Positions 40,738 through 48,103 of a stretch of DNA of 64,000 bases are shown here, in pieces. Source of the stretch: Zhihengliuella sp. ISTPL4 (lineage in GTDB: Bacteria > Actinomycetota > Actinomycetes > Actinomycetales > Microbacteriaceae); NCBI RefSeq assembly GCF_002848265.1, contig NZ_CP025422.1:1302001-1366000 (forward strand), given 5' to 3'. Each line of letters opens with the position of its first letter. Positions within the stretch are counted from its first letter, which is position 1. Under the pieces are notes generated by a model, which saw only the letters and a program-made list of their open reading frames with translations, was not told the origin of the DNA and searched no databases. A program made the position numbers and the translations under genes.

Positions 40738-41987
40738 GCTGCTCCCTTCGGCGCGGGGACCCCCCGCGCACGGATCACGCGGTACACCCGACGGGTGTTC
40801 TGACCGTCGCGGAACGCGTGCATCTCCGCGCTGAGCGTAGCGGAACACGCGGCGGCTGCGTCGAACGCGGCCTGGTCGCCGAGCAGCGACGCCAGGCGGT
40901 CGAGGGCCTCGTTCCACCCGGTCGCCGACCCGGAGGCGGCGACCTCCTCGAAGCGGCCGTAGAAGCCCCTGGTCCGCGCGTACTCCGCGACATCCGGAGC
41001 CAGGAAGACGACCGGTATGGCGAGGAGCCCCACGTCGTAGGCGAGCGACGAGTAGTCGGTGATGAGGACATCGACGGCCGGAAGCAGCGGCGTCACGTCG
41101 CTGACGACCGCGCTGGACAGCGCCCGTACCCGCGACGTCGGGAGCGGCGGCGCATAGCTGCCTTCCCCCAACGGGTGCGAGCGCACGAGGAGGACGGCGT
41201 CGTGCTCCTCCAGCACCCGGACGATGTGCACCCACTCCTCGGCCGTCGGCACGGACGGGTCGGCGGCGCCGTCCCGCCACGTGGGGGCGTAGAGGACGAC
41301 CCGGCTGGCGTCGCCGATCGCACCGACCGCCTCTGCGAGCAGCCCCCGCGCGTGCGCACGGCGCACCTCGGCGGTGCCGGTCGAGAGCACGTCGACACGC
41401 GGTTCTCCCGTCACCACCACGCGATCATCGCCGAGGCCGAACGCGGACTCGAGGCGTGCCCGGGCCCGATGGGAGGCGGCGGGGAGCACACGTATGCGCT
41501 GCGCTGCACCCCGGTACAGGAGGCCGACGAGCCGCCGCAGGATCGGGGCCCCGGGCACGGCGGGCACCTGCGTCGTGGCAGGAGAGTCGAGACCGATGCG
41601 CTTGAGCGGGATGCCGTGCCACAGCTGCACGACGAAGGCGCCGCCGTTGCCGTAGCGGTTCACGTCGCCGAGGCCGTGCGTCACGACGAGCACGCCGGCG
41701 CGGGCGGTCGCCCACCATCCGCGCAGGCCGGACCGCGGGAGAGTCCGCAGGCCGAGCGCCTCCGCCTCCGCCGTTTCGCGCGGGGAACCCGCCAGCCACA
41801 GCGTGTCGTGCCCCTCCGCTGCTGCGAACCGCTGCAGCGCGAGGGCGCCGTCACCGACACCCGCGCCGCACCCGAAAACCCAGCGGCGACCGCGCGGCAC
41901 GAGCAGCGTGCCCAGGCGACCGACGGCGTACAGCGGGAGGCGGAGCAGCTTGGCCGCGTTGCCGGTGCCGAAAGAGAAGGACGCCAC
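40734..41987 (-). CDS. CDP-glycerol glycerophosphotransferase-like protein
   Basis: A 417-residue TagB/TagF-type enzyme: VVQLWHGIPLKRIGLDSPA (WHG His near residue 123), VVLYAPTWRDGAAD, LLVRSHPLGEG and VLITDYSSLAYDVGLLAIPVVF. The N-terminal 60 residues contain a short hydrophobic, membrane-associating part (AAKLLRLPLYAVGRL). The GTG at 41987 gives the start usual for such proteins, yet it lies within an 18-bp inverted repeat that looks like the htrA terminator; a TAGGCT box 6 nt upstream lies in the loop. It forms a translationally coupled pair with the next gene. Confidence 0.9.
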   Translation of the reverse strand: MASFSFGTGNAAKLLRLPLYAVGRLGTLLVPRGRRWVFGCGAGVGDGALALQRFAAAEGHDTLWLAGSPRETAEAEALGLRTLPRSGLRGWWATARAGVLVVTHGLGDVNRYGNGGAFVVQLWHGIPLKRIGLDSPATTQVPAVPGAPILRRLVGLLYRGAAQRIRVLPAASHRARARLESAFGLGDDRVVVTGEPRVDVLSTGTAEVRRAHARGLLAEAVGAIGDASRVVLYAPTWRDGAADPSVPTAEEWVHIVRVLEEHDAVLLVRSHPLGEGSYAPPLPTSRVRALSSAVVSDVTPLLPAVDVLITDYSSLAYDVGLLAIPVVFLAPDVAEYARTRGFYGRFEEVAASGSATGWNEALDRLASLLGDQAAFDAAAACSATLSAEMHAFRDGQNTRRVYRVIRARGVPAPKGAA

Positions 41988-42022
41988 CCGGCGAGCCTAT
42001 CGCGCGGGTGGCGTCCTTCTCT
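41973..42022 (-). terminator. 18-bp stem terminator of htrA overlapping the next gene start
   Basis: AGAGAAGGACGCCACCCG (41973-41990) is perfectly complementary to CGGGTGGCGTCCTTCTCT (42005-42022); the loop is 14 nt. It begins 9 nt after the htrA stop (42032) and is followed on the minus strand by TTTC. The GTG of the next gene (41987-41985) and its first codons form the 3' arm. Confidence 0.7.
41994..41999 (-). promoter_or_regulatory. TAGGCT -10-like box inside the terminator loop
   Basis: Minus-strand TAGGCT, spacer CGCCGG, GTG at 41987. Same geometry as the other leaderless-type boxes in this window. A promoter here would start transcripts after the 5' arm of the hairpin, so the new mRNA would not form the terminator. 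Confidence 0.4.
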
Positions 42023-42031
42023 GACGTCGGA

Positions 42032-43591
42032 TCAGCCGGCGAGCGTGCCGAGCGTCACTTCGATGTCGCTTTCCTTGCCGTCACGGACGTACGTCACGTC
42101 GGCTTCGCTGTCGGCGGCCGCCGCGCGCACCTGCGCCGTGAGGTCGGTCGCACTCGTGATCGGCACCCCGTTGAAGCTCGTCACGACGTCCCCGGCCTCG
42201 AGACCGGCGGCCGCCGCGGCGCCACCGTCGGTGACCTCGGCGATATAGGCACCGGCCACGGTCGCGCCCTCCACGCCGGAGGCGTCGCGGACCGACGCCC
42301 CGAGCAGGCCGTGGGTGGCCGCGCCGTCGGCGATGATCTCGTCGGCGACACGCTCCGCGATGTTGGACGGGATGGCGAAGCCGATGCCGATCGAGCCGGA
42401 CTCCTCGGAGTTGCCGGAGCTCGCGATCGCCACGTTGATGCCGATCAGCTCGCCCTTGCTGTTGACGAGGGCCCCACCGGAGTTGCCGTGGTTGATCGCG
42501 GCGTCCGTCTGGATGACGGCGATCGAGATCGACTCGGTGGCCTGCTGCCCGGTGTTGCCCGGCAGGTCGAACTGGAACGGCCCCTCGCTCTGACCGTCCT
42601 CCGGAGCCTGCTCCTGCGGGGCGTCCTCGGAGGAGGAGTCGGGCAGAGCCGAGGAGGCGATCTGGATGCTGCGGTTCAGCGCACTCACGATGCCCGTCGT
42701 GACGGAGTTCGCGAGGCCGAGCGGAGCGCCGAGGGCCACGGCGGTGTCGCCGACATTGAGCTTCGACGAATCCGCGAACTCGATCGGGGTGAGTCCCTCG
42801 GCATCGGTGAGCTTGATCACTGCGAGGTCGTAGATCGGGTCGGTGCCGACCACGGTCGCCTCGTAGATCCGGCCGTCCGAGGTCGTGACGCGGATGGTCG
42901 GATCGGCGGCCGCCCCACCGAGGGTGACCACGTGCGTGTTGGTGAGGACGTAGCCGTCCTTGCTGATGATGACGCCCGAGCCGCTGCCGGCCTCCTGGGC
43001 GCCTTCGACCTCGATGGTGACGACGGAGGGAAGAGCCTCGGTCGCGACCGCGGTGGTCTCGTTGACCGACCCCGGGTTGTTCACCGTCACGGTCTGCGGC
43101 CCCTGCGCGGTGCCGGAGGACGGAGAGTCCTGCAACCCCGTGAGGAGGGCGCCGCCGCCGAAGCCGGCGACGCCACCGACGAGTGCCGCGGCGACGATGA
43201 ACGCCGCGACGCGGGTGCCGCCGCGCGACTTCTCCTTCGTGGCGGTCGGGGTGGCCTCACCAGGCGCCACCGTGCCGTCCAGCGGCCGGGTGTCCTGCGC
43301 CGGCACGCCGAACGCCGCACCGGGGACGCCGGCAGCGGCCGGGCCGGGGGTGGCGAGCCCGTGCGGCACGGGGGCGACCGTCGGGCCGCCGGCGGCGTGA
43401 GACGCGAACGTCGGCGGCATGTGGTGGCCCTGCGGGGCGGCCGGGGCGGACGCAGCCGGGGTACCCGTCGGGGTGTCGGCGGCCGGCGACGGCGCGCTCT
43501 GCGGGGTCTCGGGGGTCTGGGGGGTGTGTCCGGCCGACACAGCGTCGTCCGACGCCGGTGCCGGGCGGTCCTGCGGGTTGTCCTGGTTCAT
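42032..43591 (-). CDS. HtrA/DegP-type membrane-anchored serine protease with PDZ domain
   Basis: A 519-residue protein. Residues 1-120 are a cytoplasmic low-complexity region rich in Pro, Ala and Thr; 127-150 is a membrane helix; 180-400 is a trypsin-like protease domain with the triad His220 (LTNTHVV), Asp255 (IYDLAVIKL) and Ser371 (NHGNSGGAL, with His in place of the usual Pro). Residues about 425-519 are a PDZ domain (AAAGLEAGDVVTSFNG). It degrades or senses misfolded exported proteins. A Gln/Glu/Ser-rich insert at about 318-350 lies inside the protease domain. ATG at 43591 has AAGGAG 7 nt upstream, which decides against an earlier TTG. Confidence 0.95.
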   Translation of the reverse strand: MNQDNPQDRPAPASDDAVSAGHTPQTPETPQSAPSPAADTPTGTPAASAPAAPQGHHMPPTFASHAAGGPTVAPVPHGLATPGPAAAGVPGAAFGVPAQDTRPLDGTVAPGEATPTATKEKSRGGTRVAAFIVAAALVGGVAGFGGGALLTGLQDSPSSGTAQGPQTVTVNNPGSVNETTAVATEALPSVVTIEVEGAQEAGSGSGVIISKDGYVLTNTHVVTLGGAAADPTIRVTTSDGRIYEATVVGTDPIYDLAVIKLTDAEGLTPIEFADSSKLNVGDTAVALGAPLGLANSVTTGIVSALNRSIQIASSALPDSSSEDAPQEQAPEDGQSEGPFQFDLPGNTGQQATESISIAVIQTDAAINHGNSGGALVNSKGELIGINVAIASSGNSEESGSIGIGFAIPSNIAERVADEIIADGAATHGLLGASVRDASGVEGATVAGAYIAEVTDGGAAAAAGLEAGDVVTSFNGVPITSATDLTAQVRAAAADSEADVTYVRDGKESDIEVTLGTLAG

Positions 43592-43673
43592 GGTGTGCTC
43601 CTTCAACGCTCCTCCAGGATGCCCCGCATCCCTGTGCGTTCCTTATGCCGAGCTTGAGTTTCCGCTATGGCCT

Positions 43674-43679
43674 TAGCCT
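43674..43679 (+). promoter_or_regulatory. TAGCCT -10-like box, leaderless start
   Basis: TAGCCT, spacer GTTCTTC (7 nt), ATG at 43687. No Shine-Dalgarno sequence. A TTGAGT at 43654-43659 is only 14 nt upstream of the box, too close for a normal -35. Confidence 0.4.
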
Positions 43680-43686
43680 GTTCTTC

Positions 43687-44889
43687 ATGAGTGTCATCCC
43701 CGGCGCATGGCGTCGCACGGCGGCCGGTGCCGGCCTGCTCGACGCGGACGGTACGGTCGCGCCCACCATCTTCGCAGAGATGTCCGCGGCGGCGGTCAGA
43801 ACCGGCGCCCTCAATCTGGGGCAGGGCTTCCCGGACGAGGACGGCCCGGAGGTGGTGCTCGACGCCGCACGCGCCGCGATCGCCGACGGAGTCAACCAGT
43901 ATCCGCCGGGGCGCGGGTTCCCCGATCTCCTGCACGCGATCGCCGAGCATCAGCAGCGGTTCTACGGGCTCGCGGTCGATCCGGGCACCGAGGTCATCGT
44001 GACGGCCGGTGCCACCGAAGCGCTGACGGCGACCCTGCTCGCGCTCATCGACGGGCCGGAGGACGAGGTCGTCGTCTTCGAGCCCTATTACGACTCGTAT
44101 GCCGCCGCGGTCGCTCTCGCGGGCGCCCGGCTCCGGACGGTGCCGCTGCGCGCGCCGGACTTCCAGCCCGACCTGCAGCGACTTGCGGAGGCGGTCACGG
44201 ACCGGACGCGGATCATCCTCGTCAACGACCCGCACAATCCCACGGGCGCGGTCTTCGACGAGGAGGTCCGCCGGGAGGTCGTGCGCCTGGCCGAAAAGCA
44301 TGAGGCCGTGATCGTCACCGATGAGGTCTACGAGCACCTCACCTTCCACGGACCCCACGTCCCGATCGCCACGCTGCCCGGCGCGGCGGAGCGGACCTTG
44401 ACGATCTCCTCCGCCGGGAAGACCTTCTCGGCCACGGGGTGGAAGATCGGGTGGGTGCACGGCCCCGCCGCGCTCATCACGGCCGTCCTGACCGTCAAGC
44501 AGTACCTCACGTACGTCAACGGCGCCCCCTTCCAGCCCGCGGTGGCCGTCGGCCTGCGCCTCGACGATGCGTTCTTCGCCGATTCCGCTTCCCTGCTCGC
44601 CCGCAAGCACGCGATCCTCGGCGACGGTCTGCGCGGGGCAGGCTTCACCGTCCACGCACCGCAGGGCGGCTACTTCACGGTGGCCGATGCGACGGCACTC
44701 GGCGGCAGCGACGCGGCCGCCTTCTGCCGTGAGCTCCCGGAACGCGCCGGTGTCGTGGCGATCCCCCTCACCGCCTTCGTCTCCCCTGCGCACCGCGCCG
44801 ACTACGCGGGACTCGTGCGCTTCGCGGCGTGCAAGCGCATCGACGTTTTGGAGGAGGCCGCCTCCCGGCTCGCTTCCCTGCGCGGCTAG
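43687..44889 (+). CDS. PLP-dependent aminotransferase, DapC/kynurenine-aminotransferase type
   Basis: A 400-residue fold-type I aminotransferase. It has NLGQGFPDEDGP (43-54), NQYPPGRGFPDL, TAGATEAL, the substrate/PLP residues NDPHNPTGAVF (Asn184), TDEVYEHL (Asp212, Tyr215), the PLP lysine at 245 in SSAGKTFSATGWKIGW, and a C-terminal Arg in LVRFAACKR. The sequence is close to mycobacterial Rv0858c, annotated as N-succinyldiaminopimelate aminotransferase DapC; kynurenine or methionine aminotransferase activity is the alternative. It stands alone, divergent from htrA. Confidence 0.9.
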   Translation: MSVIPGAWRRTAAGAGLLDADGTVAPTIFAEMSAAAVRTGALNLGQGFPDEDGPEVVLDAARAAIADGVNQYPPGRGFPDLLHAIAEHQQRFYGLAVDPGTEVIVTAGATEALTATLLALIDGPEDEVVVFEPYYDSYAAAVALAGARLRTVPLRAPDFQPDLQRLAEAVTDRTRIILVNDPHNPTGAVFDEEVRREVVRLAEKHEAVIVTDEVYEHLTFHGPHVPIATLPGAAERTLTISSAGKTFSATGWKIGWVHGPAALITAVLTVKQYLTYVNGAPFQPAVAVGLRLDDAFFADSASLLARKHAILGDGLRGAGFTVHAPQGGYFTVADATALGGSDAAAFCRELPERAGVVAIPLTAFVSPAHRADYAGLVRFAACKRIDVLEEAASRLASLRG

Positions 44890-44898
44890 TCCCCGGTG

Positions 44899-45708
44899 TC
44901 AGCGCGGGACCACCGCGTAGCGCCGTGCCCGCAGGGACGGGTTCGTCTCCCGGACCCTGGTGATCGTCGCGCCGTCGACGACGCCGAGCACCACTCCGGG
45001 CTCCGAGCCGATCGCGGCGCGGACGACGCCCTGCGGGTCGACGATGCGCGAGTGCCCGACCCCGATCGGTGCCGGGTGGTCGGCGGCGATCACGAACACC
45101 GTGTTCTCGATGGCCCGCGCCGCGAGCAGGGTGGTCCAGTGCTGCTCCTTGAGCGGCCCGCGAACCCACTCCGCCGGCACCACGAGCGCATCGGCGCCGG
45201 CGGCCGCGAGAAGCCGCGACACCTCGGGGAAGCGCAGGTCGTAGCAGGTCATCAGACCGAAGCGCAGTCCGCCGACCTCGAACACCGCGGGCTCGCCGAT
45301 CTCCCCCGGCTCCACCCAGTCCGACTCGGTCTGACCGAACGCGTCGTAGAGGTGCTGCTTGCGGTAGATCGCGAGGATGCCGTCGCCGCGCACGGCGACG
45401 ACCGTGTTGCGCACGCGTCCCTCATCGGAGGCCTTCTCCGTGACGCCCGCGACGATGACGACGGCGAGTTCGGCGGCCAGACCGATCAGGCCGGTCACGA
45501 ACTCGCCGTCCAGGTGCTCGGCGTTCGCCGCGAGGCGCTCGTCCATCGGGTCGACGAAGAAGCTCGAGTACTCCGGGAACACGATGAGCTTCGCCCCGAG
45601 GCGGGCAGCCTCGGACGCGAGTTCCGCGATCCGCTCCCTGTTGTCCTCGCGCGAGTCGGTGGGAGCGAACTGGCACACGGCGACGGAGACGGCGGTGTTC
45701 TCAGGCAT
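44899..45708 (-). CDS. Nitrilase-superfamily carbon-nitrogen hydrolase
   Basis: A 269-residue amidase with the complete Glu-Lys-Cys triad: Glu46 in VFPEYSSFF, Lys117 in IYRKQHLYDAFG and Cys155 in LMTCYDLRFPE. It belongs to the omega-amidase/YafV/Nit-like group that hydrolyses small amides; the exact substrate is not readable. Some members repair deaminated glutathione or act as omega-amidase paired with a glutamine-type aminotransferase, and an aminotransferase gene ends only 9 nt away in convergent orientation. ATG at 45708 is used, with AGAGGA upstream; a GTG six codons earlier is possible. Confidence 0.92.
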   Translation of the reverse strand: MPENTAVSVAVCQFAPTDSREDNRERIAELASEAARLGAKLIVFPEYSSFFVDPMDERLAANAEHLDGEFVTGLIGLAAELAVVIVAGVTEKASDEGRVRNTVVAVRGDGILAIYRKQHLYDAFGQTESDWVEPGEIGEPAVFEVGGLRFGLMTCYDLRFPEVSRLLAAAGADALVVPAEWVRGPLKEQHWTTLLAARAIENTVFVIAADHPAPIGVGHSRIVDPQGVVRAAIGSEPGVVLGVVDGATITRVRETNPSLRARRYAVVPR

Positions 45709-45745
45709 GACGACATCCTCTCGCACCCGGCGCTCCCACGCTCGA

Positions 45746-45775
45746 TTCGACGCCTCTCCGGATCCGTGATAAGTT
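45746..45775 (+). promoter_or_regulatory. Promoter of the initiator tRNA gene
   Basis: TTCGAC (45746-45751), 18-nt spacer, TAAGTT (45770-45775), then a start site about 5-11 nt before the tRNA. Good match for a vegetative promoter of a stable RNA gene. Confidence 0.5.
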
Positions 45776-45786
45776 ATCTCTTGTGC

Positions 45787-45860
45787 CGCGGGGTGGAGCA
45801 GTTCGGTAGCTCGCCGGGCTCATAACCCGGAGGTCGCAGGTTCAAATCCTGTCCCCGCAA
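45787..45860 (+). tRNA. Initiator tRNA-fMet (anticodon CAT)
   Basis: A 74-nt cloverleaf: acceptor CGCGGGG/CCCCGCA, D arm GAGC...GCTC, anticodon stem CCGGG/CCCGG around CTCATAA, T arm GCAGG-TTCAAAT-CCTGT. Two initiator hallmarks are present: the unpaired C1-A72 position and three consecutive G-C pairs (GGG/CCC) at the bottom of the anticodon stem. CCA is not encoded (CAA follows the discriminator A). It decodes the start AUG/GUG codons as formyl-Met. Confidence 0.97.
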
Positions 45861-45865
45861 CAAAT

Positions 45866-45910
45866 GAAAGGCCCTCTGGCCGGGAGAGATCCCAGGCCGG
45901 AGGGCCTTTC
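45866..45910 (+). terminator. Terminator after the tRNA gene
   Basis: GAAAGGCCCTCTGGCC (45866-45881) pairs with GGCCGGAGGGCCTTTC (45895-45910), 16 bp with one G-T wobble; an inner GGGA/TCCC extends it. It starts 5 nt after the tRNA. The short T-run is part of the 3' arm. Confidence 0.8.
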
Positions 45911-46043
45911 GCATGAGTGGCGACAGCGCGGCGGCCTACACGACGCTCCTCATCGCGATGCCCTGGTCTGCAGGTCCGAGACCGATGGCAGCGACGACGG
46001 CCGGTCGTCCGCGAGAGGAAGCGACCTCTGGGAATATCGAGGG

Positions 46044-46919
46044 GTGAGCCGACCGGTCGACATCGATGCAGCCGTGGTGGCTGAGCTCGTCGAACAGCAG
46101 TTCCCCCGCTGGGCGCACCTGCCCGTCCGCGCCGTGGCGCATCAGGGGTGGGACAACAGGACTTTCCGCCTGGGCGAGGACCTGTCCGTTCGGCTTCCCG
46201 TTGCCGAGCCCTACGCGGCGGCCGTGCAGAAGGAGCGCAGAGCGCTCGAGTTCCTCGCCGGAAGGCTCCCGGTCGCCGTCCCCTCCGTCGTGGCGCTCGG
46301 CGAACCCGGCCGGGGCTATCCGTTTCCGTGGTCCATCCGCCGGTGGCTCGATGGCGACACCGTCGACCGAGCCGCGGGGTTCGATCGTGTCCGACTCGCC
46401 GTCGATCTCGGCAGCCTCCTCCGCGTCTTGAGGTCCCTGCCCATACACGCGGGGTCGACCGCCGGTCGGCACTCGTTCTTCCGCGGCTCACATCCGAGTG
46501 TCTACAGCGACGACGTCCACGCCGCGCTCGAGCGACTGGACGGCACCGTGGACACGGAACTCTGCCGGAGCGTCTGGCTCGCCGCGACGAGCAGCCCGTG
46601 GGAGTCTTCACCCGTCTGGTTCCACGGCGATGTCGCCGTCGGTAACCTCCTCGTCAGCGACGGCCGCCTGTCGGCGATGATCGATTTCGGCACCTGCGGC
46701 GTCGGCGATCCTGCCTGCGACCTCGTCATGGCGTGGACGTACTTCGAGGGCGACGCGCGTGACGCGTTCCGCGACGCCGTCGGCCTCGACGACGCGACGT
46801 GGCGACGGGCTCGCGGCTGGGCGCTCTGGAAAGCGCTGGTGACCCTCTCCGGTGGGTCAGGACCGGGCGGAGAGGACAACCGACGCGTGCTTCACGAGGT
46901 GCTGACCAGCGCCCTCTAG
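46044..46919 (+). CDS. Aminoglycoside-phosphotransferase (APH) family protein
   Basis: A 291-residue kinase-like protein with the APH signature HGDVAVGNLLV (His194, Asp196, Asn201), the DFG-like IDFGTCGVGDPACDL (213-227) and QGWDNRTFRLG near residue 34 at the nucleotide loop. WSIRRWLDGD is typical of the group annotated as hygromycin/aminoglycoside phosphotransferase in soil actinobacteria. True antibiotic resistance is not shown; most such chromosomal proteins phosphorylate unknown small molecules. The GTG at 46044 is preferred: GAGGG precedes it and the frame upstream runs into the tRNA terminator. Confidence 0.85.
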   Translation: MSRPVDIDAAVVAELVEQQFPRWAHLPVRAVAHQGWDNRTFRLGEDLSVRLPVAEPYAAAVQKERRALEFLAGRLPVAVPSVVALGEPGRGYPFPWSIRRWLDGDTVDRAAGFDRVRLAVDLGSLLRVLRSLPIHAGSTAGRHSFFRGSHPSVYSDDVHAALERLDGTVDTELCRSVWLAATSSPWESSPVWFHGDVAVGNLLVSDGRLSAMIDFGTCGVGDPACDLVMAWTYFEGDARDAFRDAVGLDDATWRRARGWALWKALVTLSGGSGPGGEDNRRVLHEVLTSAL

Positions 46920-46942
46920 ACCTGCGGAACCACTCCCGTCGG

Positions 46943-47785
46943 TCAGCGGACGACGGCGGTGGGCGCGACGAGCGCGGCGAGCACCTCGTGACTGATCGAG
47001 CCGAGCAGGAAGCGGGCGACGGCCCCCCGCCCGTGTGAGCCCACCACCGCGAGGCTGGCAGTGGCGGCCGCCCGGTTGATGACCTCGGACGGGTACCCGC
47101 GTTCGACCCGGGGCTGCAGCTCGAGATCCGGATACGTCTGGCGCAATCCGGCGAGAGCGACGGCGAGAGTCTCTTCGGCCAGCTCCTGCATGGAGGAGAG
47201 GTACTGCTCCGGGTACGACCTCGCTCCGCGCGGAAGGGGCACGGGAGTCCACACCGTCACCGCGATGAGGGGCTCGCCGAGACGGTCGGCTTCGGCAGCG
47301 GCGAAGGCGACGGCGGCTTCCGAGATCGGCGACCCATCCACTCCGACGACGACACCGCGGCGGTTTCCCGCCTCGATGTCCGGGATCACCACGACGGGGC
47401 ACGACGAGTCGGCGACGATGCGCAGCCCGTGCGCCCCGCGCCGCGGGCTGTCCACGTCATCGGGTCGGAAGTCGCTTCCGATCACCAGGAGGTTCGCGCC
47501 GGCGGTCGTCGAGACGAGCTGGCGGACCGGGTCGCCGCGGAGCACGACGGTGTCGACGTCCAGGCCCTGGGCCTTCAGCGTCTCCGCGTGCTCCTCCAGC
47601 AGGCTCCGCGCCGCCGCGATCGCGGCATCCACCACAGGACCCTCCCCGACGGCGCCGACCGCTCCCCCGACGACGCTGACGAGGAGCAGCGAGGCCTTCC
47701 TTGATCGTGCGCGGTGCGCCGCCCATTCCCGTGCTCGTCGTCCCGCCGACGTGTCCACCACTCCCACCACGATGCGCTCAGTCAC
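46943..47785 (-). CDS. Tandem universal stress protein (two UspA domains)
   Basis: A 280-residue protein with two UspA domains (about 1-135 and 143-280). The second has a full ATP-binding motif GSHGRGAVARFLLGS (about 251-265) and VVVGVDGSPISEAA at its start; the first has GSDFRPDDVDSPRRGAHG, which lacks the exact G-x2-G-x9-G spacing, so only one site may bind ATP. The tandem form is common in actinobacteria and linked to dormancy and stress. GTG at 47785 has GGGAGG upstream. It is convergent with the APH gene. Confidence 0.92.
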   Translation of the reverse strand: MTERIVVGVVDTSAGRRAREWAAHRARSRKASLLLVSVVGGAVGAVGEGPVVDAAIAAARSLLEEHAETLKAQGLDVDTVVLRGDPVRQLVSTTAGANLLVIGSDFRPDDVDSPRRGAHGLRIVADSSCPVVVIPDIEAGNRRGVVVGVDGSPISEAAVAFAAAEADRLGEPLIAVTVWTPVPLPRGARSYPEQYLSSMQELAEETLAVALAGLRQTYPDLELQPRVERGYPSEVINRAAATASLAVVGSHGRGAVARFLLGSISHEVLAALVAPTAVVR

Positions 47786-47875
47786 GGCAACCTCCCTGTT
47801 CGCCTCCACCCTCCCATGACACCCCCTCCCCGCGCGACGGTCCGTGCCGGACAAAACCTCCGCCGCCACGGGCAC

Positions 47876-48020
47876 TCGCGCCAGATCAGGCTTCCGGCCC
47901 AGAGGTCGCCTGTGCTCGCGCGAGCGCCTGCTTCGCGCGAACGCCCGGGGACACAGGCATCCGCGCGAAATCAGGCCCGTGGTGCAGGTGGTGCCTGAAG
48001 TGGCGCGCGCGCCTGATGCG
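47876..48020. repeat. Cluster of short GC-rich repeats in both orientations
   Basis: Six related units in 145 bp: TCGCGCCAGATCAGGC (47876), GCCTGTGCTCGCGCGA (47908), GCCTGCTTCGCGCGA (47926), CCGCGCGAAATCAGGC (47961), GCCTGAAGTGGCGCGCGC (47993) and GCGCGCGCCTGATGCGG (48004). Each joins GCCTG(A) and CGCG(C) in direct or inverted form. They could fold as small hairpins or bind a regulator; no such element is known to me. Confidence 0.35.
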
Positions 48021-48061
48021 GCGGACAGCCTCGGGCGCGTCCCAGGCGGCGGGGAACGCGA

Positions 48062-48086
48062 AAGGGCACCCCGTGGGGGTGCCCTT
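48062..48086 (-). terminator. Terminator of the UPF0182 gene
   Basis: AAGGGCACCCC (48062-48072), loop GTG, GGGGTGCCCTT (48076-48086): perfect 11-bp stem, 17 nt after the stop at 48104, followed on the minus strand by TTTCGCG. Confidence 0.75.
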
Positions 48087-48103
48087 CCGTGTGCGCAGGA
48101 GGA

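Larger units (their letters stand above)
47786..48103. other. 318-bp gene-free stretch
   Basis: No convincing coding sequence on either strand. It holds the leader of the Usp gene, a cluster of short GCCTG/CGCGCG repeats (47876-48020) and the terminator of the UPF0182 gene (48062-48086). Confidence 0.6.

Noticed and set aside
45787..45910. tRNA as attachment site of an integrated element
   Set aside because: No integrase, excisionase or repeat of the tRNA 3' end was seen; neighbours are housekeeping-type genes.
45864..46043. N-terminal extension of the APH-family protein from an ATG at 45864
   Set aside because: The extension would be encoded by the tRNA terminator hairpin and has no similarity to the family; the GTG at 46044 fits better.
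46044..46919. Acquired antibiotic-resistance gene
   Set aside because: It is an APH-family protein by motif only; composition matches its surroundings and there are no mobile-element signs.
47876..48020. CRISPR array
   Set aside because: Repeats are short, imperfect, in mixed orientation and irregularly spaced, with no cas genes nearby.
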